Assembly: GCA_920105805.1 (NCBI GenBank)
Contig: CAKKTI010000144.1
Span: 1 to 45,649 of the forward strand
Direction: 5' to 3'
Source: Condylostoma magnum
Taxonomy: Eukaryota; Ciliophora; Heterotrichea; Heterotrichida; Condylostomatidae
Length of the DNA stretch: 45,649 bases
The position numbers were made by a program, and so were the translations under genes. A model generated the notes under the pieces. That model was not told the DNA's origin. It ran no database searches and was given only the letters and a program-made list of their open reading frames with translations. The first letter of the stretch is position 1. Every line of letters starts with the position of its first letter. Of this stretch, positions 22,905 to 34,472 are shown piece by piece.

Positions 22905-24104
22905 ATGGAGCAGATTGACAATACCTATGAAAATAATAACTAGTACTAATAGCATCCTTTGCAAGACTAGCCAATAGAGTAAAATGATCCTTATTACGAT
23001 CCCTAATTTGATCCATACTAGGATCCTTAATAAAATCAAAATGATGATCCATATTACGACCCTTAATAAGATCCAAATAATTACCCTTAAAACGACCCCT
23101 AAAATGAACAATAAGATCCTTAAAACTGAAACAATCCATAATAAGACGACTAATATCCCCAATACGACTAAAATTTTGACCCAAATCAACCATATGATCC
23201 AAATTAATCCCAGATTCCAATTCTTGATTAATAAATTGAAAAAACCTAGAATGCTATATATTTAATGGTCTTTATGCAAGTTTTTATAACTTTAATATCA
23301 TCCGAGCTTTGCTGCCTGTATTTAAGAATTTGCCACACATCAGAGGATATTGATGTTGCCCCATATGCTTCTCATTCCTTATTACCTTTACTTGTAGTAT
23401 CTCTTTTGTTATCAATTGCCTCATATGAAGCAACAGAGCTAATCCTGCATGATGTGCTAAAACTATTAAGGCTTTTAAGTATTATTTGAGCAATTATAAT
23501 GATTTTACTGTCTATAGCTGTCTTTATATCGGGAATGGTTTTAGCTGAGGATGAATTCAGGGAAGACACTTGGAATAAATTAACACCTTTAGGCAAAGAG
23601 TTTTATGATGATGATTAGGATAATTTAGCCGATGCTTATAGGCTTAATATGGCTTTAATAATGATATCTGAGCTAATATGTGCTGTTTTATTGCTAGGAA
23701 TTGGAATTACTGACTGGGTTCTGTATAGCAAGGCTTAATTAGGGTATTTACCTAGAATTAAAAAGAAAGTGTATGTTTTTCCTTTAGTAGAAGAGTAACC
23801 ATAAGAGGAGTAGCCTCTTATGTAGGATTAGTACTAAAATCCTTAATTTGGAGGTTCCAATATAGAAGATCCTGATGAGCAGTATTAAGATCCATATGCT
23901 GGCCCATAAGATTAGTACTAAGACGTATAAGATCCATATGCAGATCCTAACAACCAAGATCCATATGCAGATCCTAACAGCCAAGATCCATATGCAGATC
24001 CTAGTAACCAAGATCCATATGCAGATCCTTATGCGGATCCATATAATCAAGATCCTTACAACCAAAACCCTCAAAACATAGAAATGGCACAAATGGGGTA
24101 CTGA
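22905..24104 (+). CDS. multi-span membrane protein with DP-rich repeat tails
   Basis: 399 residues starting MEQIDNTYENNNQ. Residues 1-110 are an acidic, Q/P/N-rich tail with irregular DPYYDPQ, DPQ and DPN units. A membrane domain of about four helices follows (LMVFMQVFITLISSELC; LLPLLVVSLLLSIA; IIWAIIMILLSIAVFISG; LIMISELICAVLLLGIGIT). The last 100 residues are again D/P/Y/Q-rich, with exact DPYADPNNQ repeats. This looks like a tetraspan protein with two cytoplasmic or luminal low-complexity tails, of a type seen in ciliate genomes with XK-like or unknown membrane domains; I cannot name a family. The stop is TGA followed by TAA, a clear case of TGA ending a gene. Confidence 0.7.
23931..24057 (+). 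repeat. 27-bp coding tandem repeat (DPYADPNNQ)
   Basis: Three near-exact 27-bp copies encoding DPYADPNNQ, DPYADPNSQ and DPYADPSNQ, followed by a rearranged copy (DPYADPYADPYNQ) and DPYNQ. The frame is kept throughout and lies in the C-terminal tail of the membrane protein. Gln in the repeat is CAA, unlike the TAA/TAG used just before it. Confidence 0.9.
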
Positions 24105-24264
24105 TAAGTAATAAATTCTACCTTATAAACCCTACTTACTCAATTATCCAATACTTATACACATCTAAATCATCCTATACATAAAATTCTACCCACTTAA
24201 TATAAAACCCCACTTTATTCTAATCTTACAAATTCAAACCTATTTATGAATAACTTTAAACTAC

Positions 24265-24561
24265 CTACATTCTCTTTGATTCCTCAATCATTTCCAAGGC
24301 TTTATCAATCTGTTCTATCTCTGGAGTAATAGCTTATATCATATAATGGTTATCACACCTGGGACAGTACTCATCCGCCTCTTCAAATTCCTAAATCAAT
24401 TTTCTAAACACTTTCCTACATTTCTTGCACCCCAACACCATTTCAGTGGTTTTTGCCAATTCATGATCAGCTTCCTCAGCATGACACTCGGGGCAATCAA
24501 ACCATTTCTTGCAGCAAGGCGCTCTAATTTAAACTTAGGCGTTGAGAATATGTTGGCACAT
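24265..24561 (-). CDS. CHY-type zinc-finger protein
   Basis: 98 residues. It shows the zinc-ligand pattern of the short CHY family: MCQHILNAQVQIRAPCCKKW, FDCPECHAE, AKTTEMVLGCKKCRKVFRK and EYCPRCDNHY. Ligands come in Cys-x2-Cys and His pairs, enough for several zinc ions. Short CHY proteins include yeast Hot13, an intermembrane-space helper of protein import; in plants and animals CHY domains are joined to RING domains. The exact role here is not clear. The stop TAG (24265-24267) comes after a helical end (IDKALEMIEESKRM), or TAA at 24256-24258. It lies 23 bp downstream of the next minus-strand gene. Confidence 0.9.
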
Positions 24562-24584
24562 TTTATTAAAAATCACTTATTATA

Positions 24585-25094
24585 TTAAAATCATCTGGTA
24601 AAGAAGCCTCCTCCGTAGTCATTTCTCACATAAGCTTTGTTAGTTTCTCTAGAATGACTGTTGTTCTATACAAAAGATGACCTTGAAGCAGCGTATTTTG
24701 CTACTTTTAGGCAAGGTTAACGGAGTTATAAAGGAGCCTGCATTCCTTGTTAGTACAAACTTCGTCTAGATTGTTAGGATATAGTAGGGTATTAATGTAT
24801 CATATTTTGTAATATTTAGCTTTACATACTTCTTCTACCTATAAAGGCACTTTTTGGTCTTTTTCTCTTCGGAGGTTTTATAGGAATTCCTTAGCGGTTA
24901 GGGTAGTCTTGATAGAAAGCTACCAGAGAATTTGCTGAGTTATAACGAGTTGCATCCTAGTATCTATACAGCTCCTAGTACACTGGGTTTTTAGACCTAG
25001 AAACAGCACTTACAGGTCTTTATTTCTATTAAATATACGTTCTTAACTTGTAATGCTCTGGTGCTATTTTAGAAGAAAGCTAATTCAGTTTCAT
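24585..25094 (-). CDS. basic hypothetical protein
   Basis: 169 residues starting MKLNQLSSKIAPEHYKLR. It is rich in Arg, Lys, Ser, Tyr and Gln (KPPKRKRPKSAFIGRRS; TISQQSRRSLYQQ) and ends YGGGFFTRWF. It is probably disordered; such proteins in ciliates are often microtubule- or axoneme-associated, but no family was recognised. The stop is TGA (24591-24593) or TAA (24585-24587). Its ATG is only 12 bp from the divergent ArfGAP ATG. Confidence 0.6.
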
Positions 25095-25106
25095 TATTTG
25101 AATAAA
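25095..25106. promoter_or_regulatory. 12-bp spacer between divergent start codons
   Basis: Only 12 bp (tatttgaataaa) separate the two ATGs. Promoter elements must overlap coding sequence, or the ArfGAP may start at the later Met (residue 14, about 25146). Confidence 0.3.
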
Positions 25107-25898
<792 letters not shown>

Positions 25899-25915
25899 AA
25901 AATATGGTTATAAAT

Positions 25916-26248
25916 ATGTCGCGCTTTGCCGAGGATTAGACTAGTGACTACTTCTTTCTAAGTGTGATATAGTAATAGCTTCTTATATATTGATTAGCTT
26001 ACATTTATAATTTATAGAATACATTGCGTGTCGGAGAAGTTTTTGTTTATTTGTTAAATTTAAGTCGGTATGTTGTGTAATGCAGCACTGTATCTGTTAA
26101 GCTTTAGAAAGATATGCAGTATGGGTTAATTATTCATGATATAAGAAATTTTAGTAGTGTAGGAAAAGGCAATTAAGATACTAGTTGAATATACTAGTCA
26201 TATTCTCTTATTTTAGATGATGAGATAATAGATAGCTTATATCATTAA
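25916..26248 (+). CDS. hypothetical protein
   Basis: About 110 residues starting MSRFAEDQTSDYFFL, with two or three moderately hydrophobic stretches (LLIYWLAYIYNL; GEVFVYLLNLSRYVV) and DIRNFSSVGKG. No family was recognised. The end is placed at the double TAA (26246-26251). Another frame is also open here, so the call is tentative. Confidence 0.4.
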
Positions 26249-26443
26249 TAATGTGTGATTTTAATAATCTAATAGATATGAAGTGGATCTTCAAATAATA
26301 AAACTTTGTTACTGCCAAATTTTAAGCTTTTTATATCAAAAACACTTAATAATTAATAGACTCGGATACTGACTTATTATCTTCATTTGTCTGTGTTTCA
26401 AACAGTTTTCTTCTAAACTTTATAGTTTATGGATTGAATGTGC

Positions 26444-27709
26444 ATGAATTAATCTCATCTTAAATCTGTTGTATTTGTTTGTCTTTTATTCTTTAATTTG
26501 AGTCGTTTTTATATTGAACCAATCTCTCATAAATCTATAGACTTTCATTCTAACTTAAAGATCTTTATTACTTTTTCTTTGTACTGCTTGATTTTGATTT
26601 ATTATACATTATTACTGATTTTTCCTAGTAGGATAATTAAGATAGCAAATAATCCATTGAATTACAAAATTCATCAAAGCTTAAAATTTCATTACAATCT
26701 TGCAATTCTTCCAACAATGGTGATAAAATACGTAATTAATCCATACTTAATTATTGCAATGATATATTTTGCATCGATAAAAATTAATCTTACTATGGAT
26801 TCAGCATACTAAAAAGCTAAAAATACTTGTCAATTTTAAAATCTTGGTAATATTAATCTGTAATTACTTTACTTTCATACACTATCTTTTACCTTGCCTA
26901 TTATTTTATAGGAGAAGTCATTTTACTTTCCTCAAATAAGCTTTATCAGATTTATTATTAATTTCTATGTTATTTAAGAGGTCCTCTTGTTATTTTAGGA
27001 CTGAAGTATTATTGCCCTGTGGTATTATCTATTAATTAATTGTGATAACACTGCAATTTAAATAGATGTTCTTAAGATTATTGTTTTTTACTTTATAATC
27101 TCTCATATATAGATGCTTAGGTAGAATTAGTTAAGCTTTATTAGGATTGCTTATTAGATTGCTGATTTTATGTTACATCCACTTACTTATTCATTTACTT
27201 TTCTTTAGCATCCTCATACAGAAATTCGAAGATATTCTAGCTTTGAGGCCTTTTATGAGGTTTTAATTTACTATATTTACTTATAGAAGGTTAAAATGTA
27301 CAAATTTCAAAATCCTGGAAAAGTTTCTAAGACTTTTACATTTCTAGTTTTTCTTCTTTTTGTTATAATCGCTAACTCCAATCAATCTTTTTAGCAATTT
27401 ATCTGCTTTTTCTACTTATTTAAGGTTTAAACGTAGCATTTTACAGCATTTACTCTTATTTTGTCTATTAATACTACTAAAATTAATGTTCCCGTTACTT
27501 TTTCATTAACATTCCTTTCTTGTATAGTCTATTCCCAGGATGGTCAACTGATGAACTCCTTTGAGATGTTAAATTCTCAGTTATTTATTATTTCTATCGT
27601 TATTAATAAAGCCTATTAAATACATTTCCTCCTCTTTCCTGCATAAGTTACTTAGAATACTTATTAATTACAGGAACATTTCTTTATTGTTTTATTATTG
27701 ATTAATTAA
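26444..27709 (+). CDS. multi-span membrane protein of unknown function
   Basis: 421 residues starting MNQSHLKSVVFVCLLFFNLS. About eight hydrophobic helices are visible (FITFSLYCLILIYYTLLLIF; YLIIAMIYFASI; FTFLVFLLFVIIA; FSLTFLSCIVYS; FFIVLLLIN), with polar loops such as HPHTEIRRYSSFEAFYEV and QDGQLMNSFEML. More than 100 codons at 26498-26812 are free of TAA/TAG/TGA, as expected of a hydrophobic true frame. No family was recognised. It ends in TAATAA, 25 bp from the stop of a convergent gene. An antisense reading also stays open and cannot be excluded fully. Confidence 0.5.
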
Positions 27710-27734
27710 TAATGCTTTATCATCCTTCTTACTA

Positions 27735-28286
27735 TTAAAACACTTATTCTATACTTTGTTTGATTTAATCAGTTAAATTCTTCACTAAAGGTAAATCATA
27801 TTAAGCACAAAATGTAGATGCTAGTTCTTCAATAATATCATTTTCATAAACATCTAGAATAACTTCTTCATCATCCTAAAGCTTTATTCCAATAGATAAC
27901 AATTATTAACCTCTATTTTATTACTGTATTGACATTTATATAGTTATGCAAACAGCACACATACTAAACCTTAAAAGATCCGCTATTAATTCTATTAAAA
28001 TCCCTAGTAGAAATTTTAAAGGTAGAATTTCTATTCAAAACACAAGATAATCAACTAATCCAATGAAATACACTCGTATTAATACTTAAAAGTTACTAAA
28101 ATAGTATCCCTTAGCCCGAAAAATAAGAAGAAATAGATATGTAAAGTAAAACAAGCTAAGTTCTTAATCCCCTTCAAGACTTAAATCATCTTTAGGAGTA
28201 AAACGATGAAAAAGTGATGCGCTTTTGTAAGTTTGTGCAAATTCAATGTCTCCAAAGTAATCAATGACATTAAAAGATTTAACCAT
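27735..28286 (-). CDS. membrane protein of unknown function
   Basis: 183 residues starting MVKSFNVIDYFGDIEFAQTY. After a charged front (HRFTPKDDLSLEGDQE) come several hydrophobic segments (LSLFYFTYLFLLIFRAKGYY; VYFIGLVDYLVFWIEILPL; FLLGILIELIADLL). The tail is soluble and acidic (LQDDEEVILDVYENDIIEEL; DLPLVKNLTDQIKQ). No family was recognised. It ends TAA TAG. Confidence 0.55.
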
Positions 28287-28332
28287 TATATAAATTTAGG
28301 ACCATCCTGATAATGATGACACACTTATTTCA

Positions 28333-28521
28333 TTATACAAACATTTAAGCAAAGTAATAGCTTAGTAAATATGTGATTAAAAGTTTTATATTGATTTTTA
28401 CAATTTTAAATAAAAGTGGGGAAGTATTGTGTATAAACTGGGCTAAAATTTAGTTATCTGTTATAATATGCATGAATTTTTAAGCGATATTATCAAGGCT
28501 CTTATTGAAATTCTTCATCAT
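28333..28521 (-). CDS. possible small membrane protein
   Basis: 62 residues starting MMKNFNKSLDNIAQKFMH and ending in one hydrophobic helix (INIKLLITYLLSYYFAQMFV), then TAA TGA. It fills most of an otherwise empty stretch between the 183-residue gene and BCCIP. Composition is plausible, but its short length keeps confidence low. If it is not a gene, 28287-28620 is non-coding. Confidence 0.35.
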
Positions 28522-28620
28522 ATTAAATGTATTACATAAAATTACTAATAAGGTTTACTATCTTAATATAGCTTATAAATAAAACCTCAATGCATTAAAC
28601 ATAATCAATTTTACACTAAA

Positions 28621-29376
28621 ATGGACTAAATTGACCTCAATGCTTTGACTCCGGATCAAATAGTCCAGTGCAGCTTTGATTTCCTTGACCCTAATCCAGG
28701 ATTTGCCCTCTCAATTCGACCACTAATAAATAACCTTCTAGATGTGAATTTCCCAATAGATCAACTAGCAAATTTCATAACATAATAAATAGAAGTAGGC
28801 TCCTTTGTTACTATCGTAGGAGATGATTTACCTGAGGACTCAGTAATTGGCTTTATAACACTTTTACCACTCGATTATCCTAATGATTCAGTACAACTAA
28901 TAAGGTAATTCGTGTAAAATCAATTCGACATAAGTGGATTATAAAAGCCTGGGCTAATCATAACTGAGAGATTCCTCAATTTTCCTACTTAACTCATTCC
29001 TTAATTGCATCAAATGCTTTTAGACGATATTGAATGGGCCAAAACTAATACTCCGGATCCTGCATTGTTTACTTTTAGTCATGTTTTGTTTTTAACCAGA
29101 GCCGTTTAACCTTTGTAATCTATTAAAAGGAGAAGAGGTGCAGATTAATATGAATTTGTAAAGCCAGAAGAGGCTGTGCTAGTTTAGTACTCTGAAAGTG
29201 TTTATGAGTTTCCAGGAATGCTAGGAAATGTGTTTTATGCTGGGACTTAATCTGCTGATCAAAATCCTACTTCAGATGTCTAAGGGAAAAGAATACTGAT
29301 TGTACTGAAAATAGAGTCATACCTGCAAGCAGTTCAGGAAATGCATAGGACTATTAATTTAGCATAAATTGAATAA
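28621..29376 (+). CDS. BCCIP/BCP1 family protein
   Basis: About 251 residues. It matches BCCIP/BCP1: the front motif FDFLDPNPGF, the sequence IDQLANFITQQIEVGSFVTI and SVIGFITLLPL, the middle DDIEWAKTNT and FLTRAVQPL, and the end KRILIVLKIESYLQAVQEM. Yeast Bcp1 is a nuclear chaperone for ribosomal protein Rpl23 and export of Mss4; human BCCIP binds BRCA2 and p21. The N-terminal MDQIDLNAL is short. The stop is taken as TAA at 29374-29376 because the family ends about here; the next in-frame TGA lies far inside the antisense PX gene. Confidence 0.85.
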
Positions 29377-29509
29377 TTTTATTAATCAGCTTTCTCTTAA
29401 AATTAGCTGAATTTTATAAGTATTGTCATTAGGTTATTTATGTAAAGTCTATTGAGATAGCAGTTACTAATTTATCAAACAACATAACAAAAATATAGTA
29501 CAAAAATTA

Positions 29510-30868
29510 TTAAGAATCCCACCCAGCTAAACTTCTTGATTTAACACGCTGTTTTATTTCTACTTGACTATCAGCAAATTATAAACTTCAGATTCTCATA
29601 AAGCCATCAGCTCCAGATGTGTATAAAATTCCTTATTCTAAGTAAATACTAGTAATATAAGCAGGATGATGAGCTTGAAAACTCAAAATATTTTCTTTGC
29701 TTTCAACATCATAAAAACTCACCATTCCTTATAAATCTCCAATAATGATAAAATTAGAAGAATAAGTAATACAAGAAACTTTATTTGTACTAACAGACTC
29801 AGATTTTGCATATCTATCAGTTTACTTTTTATAAAACTCAATTCCTCCCTTCTGACCACCGATTACAATAAGTGATAATAGCTCACAATTTAAAAACTTT
29901 ACATCATAATTGACCTGAATCACTTAAATCAGTCCTAACGACTACGTCAGCACCAGAATAGTGTTTTCATTTGTTAAAACAAACACTCTTTATCCATTAA
30001 ACTACAATTATTTTGGATATCCACTAGGAACAGATTATCTCGACTGCACATTCTGCTACTGAATATTTGTCAATGCAATAAATCTGTCCTTCCCACAACT
30101 GTAAATAATTCCTTGTTCACTACTAATTTATAAACTTGTAATTTGATCTGAGTGGATTTATAGAGTGCAAAAATCCTAAACATGCGAGTAATCTTAAGCA
30201 ATGGTATAAACATTCACAATTCCATCAACTCCTCCTACAACCAGTACACTTAAATCTGGACTAAATGTCATTGATGTAATAAAAATAAGAAAAGGAAGCG
30301 TGTAAGTCTCTTATATTTAATTTTCTTATAAATTTAAAATTCTTAGATTACTTAAAGCTGTTTGGCTGTTCTTACGTCAACTTTTACTGAAACTAAAAAA
30401 TCCTTAAGACTAGTGTGTCAATTAACTATCCCCTGTAACTAAAATTATTGCATTATTATAACTTTTAAGCTTTATCACGTTCTAATCAAATTATTACTCT
30501 GATATAAGCTAAGCTATATTAGCCTAATACCCCTCTAAATTCTTATCAATACCAAAAAAGTACATAAACTCAATGGAATTTAAAACATCTTTTCTCTATT
30601 CAAAACTATTCAAGTAACTTTACAACTAATTCTACCGTTCACTTAAAAACACTTCGTCAGTTTTCCGTCAAAAGGTCTTTGCAGGTAACTTAGGAAGCTT
30701 TGAGTATTTCTATTTCAATGCTTATTACAACTCATCAAATTAACTGTACCTTTTATTAACAACTCAATTCCCGTACTCACTTGCTACTTCGATTTCATAA
30801 AACACAGTTTTGGCATCGTTTAAGTTAGAATAGTATCGTATAACTTAGAACCTTAGGAAATTTAACAT
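29510..30868 (-). CDS. PX-domain and WD40-repeat protein
   Basis: 452 residues. The N-terminal PX domain (residues about 5-110) shows NDAKTVFYEIEV, NKRYSQFDELQQALKQKY, LPKLPAKTFW and ERQNQLQSYLNSF; RYSQF is the phosphoinositide-binding core. A linker of about 100 residues is followed by a propeller of about six to seven repeats (SPDLSVLVVGGVDGIVNVYT; IYSCGKDRFIALT; FIIIGDLQGMVSFYD; LYTSGADGFMRIWSL). Trp in MRIW is TGA at 29588-29590. The expected role is recruitment of a scaffold to endosomal PI3P membranes (inference). It ends GWDS then TAA TAA. The start is 5 bp from the divergent fusion gene. Confidence 0.82.
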
Positions 30869-30873
30869 TTATT
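30869..30873. promoter_or_regulatory. 5-bp spacer between divergent start codons
   Basis: The ATG of the PX-WD40 gene (minus) and that of the fusion gene (plus) are 5 bp apart. Both starts are well supported because the first residues already belong to the conserved domains. Any promoter must lie within coding sequence. Confidence 0.35.
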
Positions 30874-32712
30874 ATGGCAGTTTATGTAATAGCCGGAGAA
30901 GCCGGCTCAGAGGCCTTTGCGGAATGTGAGTTTGTTGGACATAAATTACAAGTAAGCGCTCCCAGTGTAACAGTTCATTTGATATGCAAGCATGAATCTG
31001 AGTGAAAAAATTATCTTGATAACGTTTGTAAAGGATATGGATTCCAGTTTCCAAGCTCACCGATTATTTTCACTATTGAAGGAGAGTTAATTGGGAACAA
31101 GGCTTAGTTTAAAAAACATGTACTTTTGAAGTATGGGTTAAAAGTTACGTTGAAGAAGGAAGAGAAGGCCCGGAGGGCTAAGTTTGATTTGGATGAGGTT
31201 AATAAGAAAATGTATTTAGAGAAGCATGGGGAGGAAAGGGATGTTAAGATATAGAAGTATTTGGCGTAGACTATGAGAGAAGGAGGGTTATAATTACTAG
31301 ACGGATTTTACTCTACTTTGATAGACTAAGGTCTTGAGTTCTATGTAAAAACTTCCCACCTTCTAACCTTATCTGAAGATGATTTACTGCCTATGCTAGG
31401 AGATTAATAGGATTTGGAAGTAGCTCCAGAAATCCAAGCTCTTAAACCAGTGGAAATAGTTGAAGAACTAAATGAATCTCCAGAGTCCTAAGATCAAGAG
31501 GAAGAAGAAGAAGAGGAAGAAGTAGAAAATGAAGAAGTTGAACAATAAGCAGATGAAGAATTAAAACCTGATTAAGAAGGTGAAACTGAAGAATAAGACT
31601 AAAATTAATTAGAAGAAAGCAGTGAAGAAGTAGACAGTTTGTTAGAATTCGAGTTGAATGATAATAACATAGATTATTTTATAAAGAAATTTCAAGGATT
31701 TTAAGACTAATTGGAAAAACCTGATGAATTTGTGATTGATATACCTGAGAAAATTAATACAGTTATTGTAGATGAAAAGTTTCTAGTAGAAAATCTGGGC
31801 AAATATGACTTATTTGTTAATCCTTATCCCCTTATTCCTAACTAAATGATTGTAACACCTTAAGCTTAAAAAAATGAAGAAGGAAAATACTTAATACGAG
31901 ACTCCTCTTTAATGCAAAACTGGCTTAAACTGCTAAACATTCCTTCACAAAAGCCAGTATATAAGGAAGGGGAGTTGATTGATCCTATAATTCCCATGGA
32001 TGCTGTGTATGTTTAAGATTTCTCATCAGGTTAAATATCAGAAAGAGGGTTTACATAAAGTTAAATTAATCTATCACTAGAGAATACATAAAACTCGAAT
32101 TTAAGGCTAAATACTGTGAAGATTAATTACAATCATTTACTGACGGAGTAAGACTGGGAAATCTGGTACAATACTGTTTCATAACTTAATGCTTTAGGAT
32201 TCTATCAGTAACTTCCTTATGGGGCTTGTCATTTTTACCCGTTAACATCTGGATAAATGCATGTTCTTCCTTTACCTTTAACAGATATTGCTCCAGTGCC
32301 CTTACTTAACATATTAAATCTTTTTATACCCGATTTATAGATTTTTAAGCTTGAGGAATACGATTTTGATCATATTTTTCATAAAATAAATCCTGAAGAT
32401 GATCCTAGAGATTTGGCTAAAATTTACATAACTTGCATAGAGAACTTGCTAATCAATGAAAAGGACTTCAATGCCGGAATTAATTTGGTTTTAACAAAAG
32501 ATTGGTTGTTTATGGCACCTATTTATAATTCAATTGGAACGGCTAATGAAAAGGAGGTGCATTTGAATCCATTGGCATATATAGGCATTTTTCATTTACC
32601 TTATTTTGATAAATATTGGCCTGAGACTGCTGGAGTTTTTAAGGTTCCTAGAAATCCATATGCATTACTTAAGCATACATCAACTTTTGAGATTGCTGAA
32701 AAGGAAATTTAG
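30874..32712 (+). CDS. MDH1B-type N-terminal domain fused to Ap4A-phosphorylase-like module
   Basis: 612 residues. Residues 1-110 match the N-terminal domain of malate dehydrogenase 1B: MAVYVIAGEAGSEAFAECEF, EWKNYLDNVC, SPIIFTIEGELIG and AQFKKH. No dehydrogenase domain follows. Residues about 185-265 are a very acidic, probably disordered linker. From about residue 300 the protein resembles Ap4A phosphorylase / ATP adenylyltransferase: YDLFVNPYPLIPNQMIVTPQ, WEIWYNTVSQLNALGFYQ, YGACHFYPLTSGQMHVLPLP and, in the C-terminal half, NLVLTKDWLFMAPI. The HxHxQ catalytic triad expected in PHKHLQ is absent (QMHVLP), so it may not be an active enzyme. The role is unknown; MDH1B-type domains occur in ciliary proteins. 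The stop TAG (32710-32712) is secure, since the frame beyond is antisense to the ankyrin gene. Confidence 0.72.
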
Positions 32713-32751
32713 TTTTATTATTATTATTTGATAAATTGTTTATATTTTATA

Positions 32752-33399
32752 TTAAGAGATGTGTTCTCCATTTATGAGAGTATTGGTAACTTTCAATTTT
32801 ATTAGATATGTTTCTATTACTAAAAGAGATTATTATAAACTGAACAGCTTCAAAATGTTTATTTTAGTTTTTTTCCGTGTTATATGTTATTTTGCCTTTA
32901 ATATGAATGTTTCTATAAATTGATTGTGTCTATTCTTACTAGCTTATCTTAATATTAAATTCTTGTTGCTTAAAAAGGAATTAAAAAAGTTAATAATATT
33001 AGTCCTTTTATATCTTTTTGCTAAGTCTAAAGCAGTTCTTCCTCCTATGTCCTTAATAGTATCATTTGCTTAATTATATATAAGAAAATAAACTATTTCT
33101 AGATATCCTCGCTAAGAAGCTCAATGTAAGCCTGTTTTTAGTGTTATGTCTTACGAATTAATCAATTTAGGGTGTTTTTTTAGAATTTTGTCTACTTCAT
33201 AAGATTATCCGCTTTTTATGGCCTTGAACCATTCATTATTATGATTATTATCACAATTAGAGATTTATTATTCCAATTCATCAAACTTTTACTTGTCTTG
33301 TCTTAAGTTTTTCAATGATCTAGAAACCTAGTTATTGATCTAGATCTTTCTAAATCAGGATGCTTAATAAATTTATTCATCAGGGCAGATTTCATTCAT
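32752..33399 (-). CDS. ankyrin-repeat protein
   Basis: About 215 residues. The front is polar and helical. Two or three ankyrin units are clear: EWFKAIKSGQSYEVDKILK, TGLHWASQRGYLEIVYFLI and GGRTALDLAKRY. Trp of LHWAS is TGA (33121-33123). The end is unsure: TAA at 32944, 32887 or 32752 are all possible; the last was chosen because codons between them still look coding. The start is 13 bp from a divergent gene. Confidence 0.7.
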
Positions 33400-33412
33400 A
33401 CAGTCGTAATGA
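33400..33412. promoter_or_regulatory. 13-bp spacer between divergent start codons
   Basis: Separates the ankyrin gene (minus) from the unknown plus-strand gene. Too short for two ordinary promoters; no motif seen. Confidence 0.25.
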
Positions 33413-33886
33413 ATGCTAGAATCTATAGTGTTAGCTAGGGAAAAACCAGTTATTTTTCTTATAAATTACTTATTGTTCGGAATAGATCGTTTTACTAGGG
33501 TCTTAAATGTTGTTAGATTTTTAACTAAAGGATTGATCTATTTTCTTTTAAATTATGTCCTTGATTTTGATAGTTATGATATTCGATTCTTTTTAGATTC
33601 ACTGTAATTTGCCTAGGAGTTTATTTCTGATATTTAAGTAGACAGAGAAGATTTACTAAGTTTTATTGCTTTCACACTATTGTATCGTTTTATTCGCTTT
33701 TATTATTTTCAGTTCATTTATAATATTTTAATGTAGAAGTATTGAGCTAGAATTTATGTTAAGATTTAATGAAGTACTCAATAGCAATAATTGCTTAAGC
33801 AGTTATGTATTAAGCTTTAAATTATATATTATGATAAGTTGCATCAATATGTTGATTCATTACAAATTGAATAAATTATCAAGTAA
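33413..33886 (+). CDS. hypothetical protein
   Basis: About 157 residues, starting MLESIVLAREKPVIFLINYL. It is helical and moderately hydrophobic in the front half (FLTKGLIYFLLNYVLDF; LLSFIAFTLLYRFIRFYYF), more polar behind. The first 64 codons lack TAA/TAG/TGA. No family was recognised. Stops are possible at 33872-33874 and 33884-33886, next to the stop of the PPPDE gene. Confidence 0.55.
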
Positions 33887-33901
33887 AATAAAAAGTATTT
33901 A

Positions 33902-34414
33902 CTAAATATCTCTCATAGCAGTAGATTTAAGAGGAACTTCATCATCTTTCTATCTAATTTCTCTGACAATGCTAGGAATAAGACAACTAAAGCAACCTTT
34001 GACTCTATAAGCTTTGTTTTCTATATCTTTAGTAGGTTTATCAAGTATTCTACGAACAAATTCATCAGTAAAATGATTACAATTTTTCCTAAAGATATTA
34101 TAACTTGTTCCAGTATAAAATTTTCCTATAGCAATGGCTAATTCAACTATTTCTTATTAAGTCATAGATGTTTAACCTAGTAATATTGTTTTCCTTAGTT
34201 TATATTCTTATCTTGGAGCTGAAATATAAACACCTGTTTTTTGTGAATCAGAATAGCCGTATGAGTATTCTATTGTGTTTACTTCAACTCCAGTATGAAA
34301 TGCCCCTACTCCACATAAAGAAAATAAAGAGTTAAATCTAGTTAAGTCGTACACATTTAAGTAAACATCCATTTTATTTATAGTTCGTTTCCTTTTACAA
34401 TTATTAACCGACAT
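33902..34414 (-). CDS. PPPDE (DeSI-type) deSUMOylating peptidase
   Basis: 170 residues. The PPPDE fold is plain: VYLNVYDLTRFNSLFSLCG, GAFHTGVEVNTIEYSYGY (catalytic His), TGVYISAP, and KNCNHFTDEFVRRIL (catalytic Cys). Both catalytic residues are present. DeSI proteins are Cys peptidases acting on SUMO or ubiquitin conjugates. The protein may start at MSVNNC or at the internal MDVYLN. It ends AMRDI then TAG TAA. Confidence 0.92.
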
Positions 34415-34472
34415 AACTTCTATCTATTAGATAATAAGGCTAATCATTAATACAACATTTCTATGTAATAAA

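Noticed and set aside
23784-24092. Minus-strand ORF rich in Ile, Trp and Arg
   Set aside because: It is the shadow of the DPYADP repeat tail on the plus strand.
26279-27400. A second plus-strand frame starting MKWIFKQQNF
   Set aside because: It is interrupted by many more stop triplets than the overlapping membrane-protein frame, which has over 100 codons without any. Only one can be coding, and the membrane frame fits the neighbour spacing.
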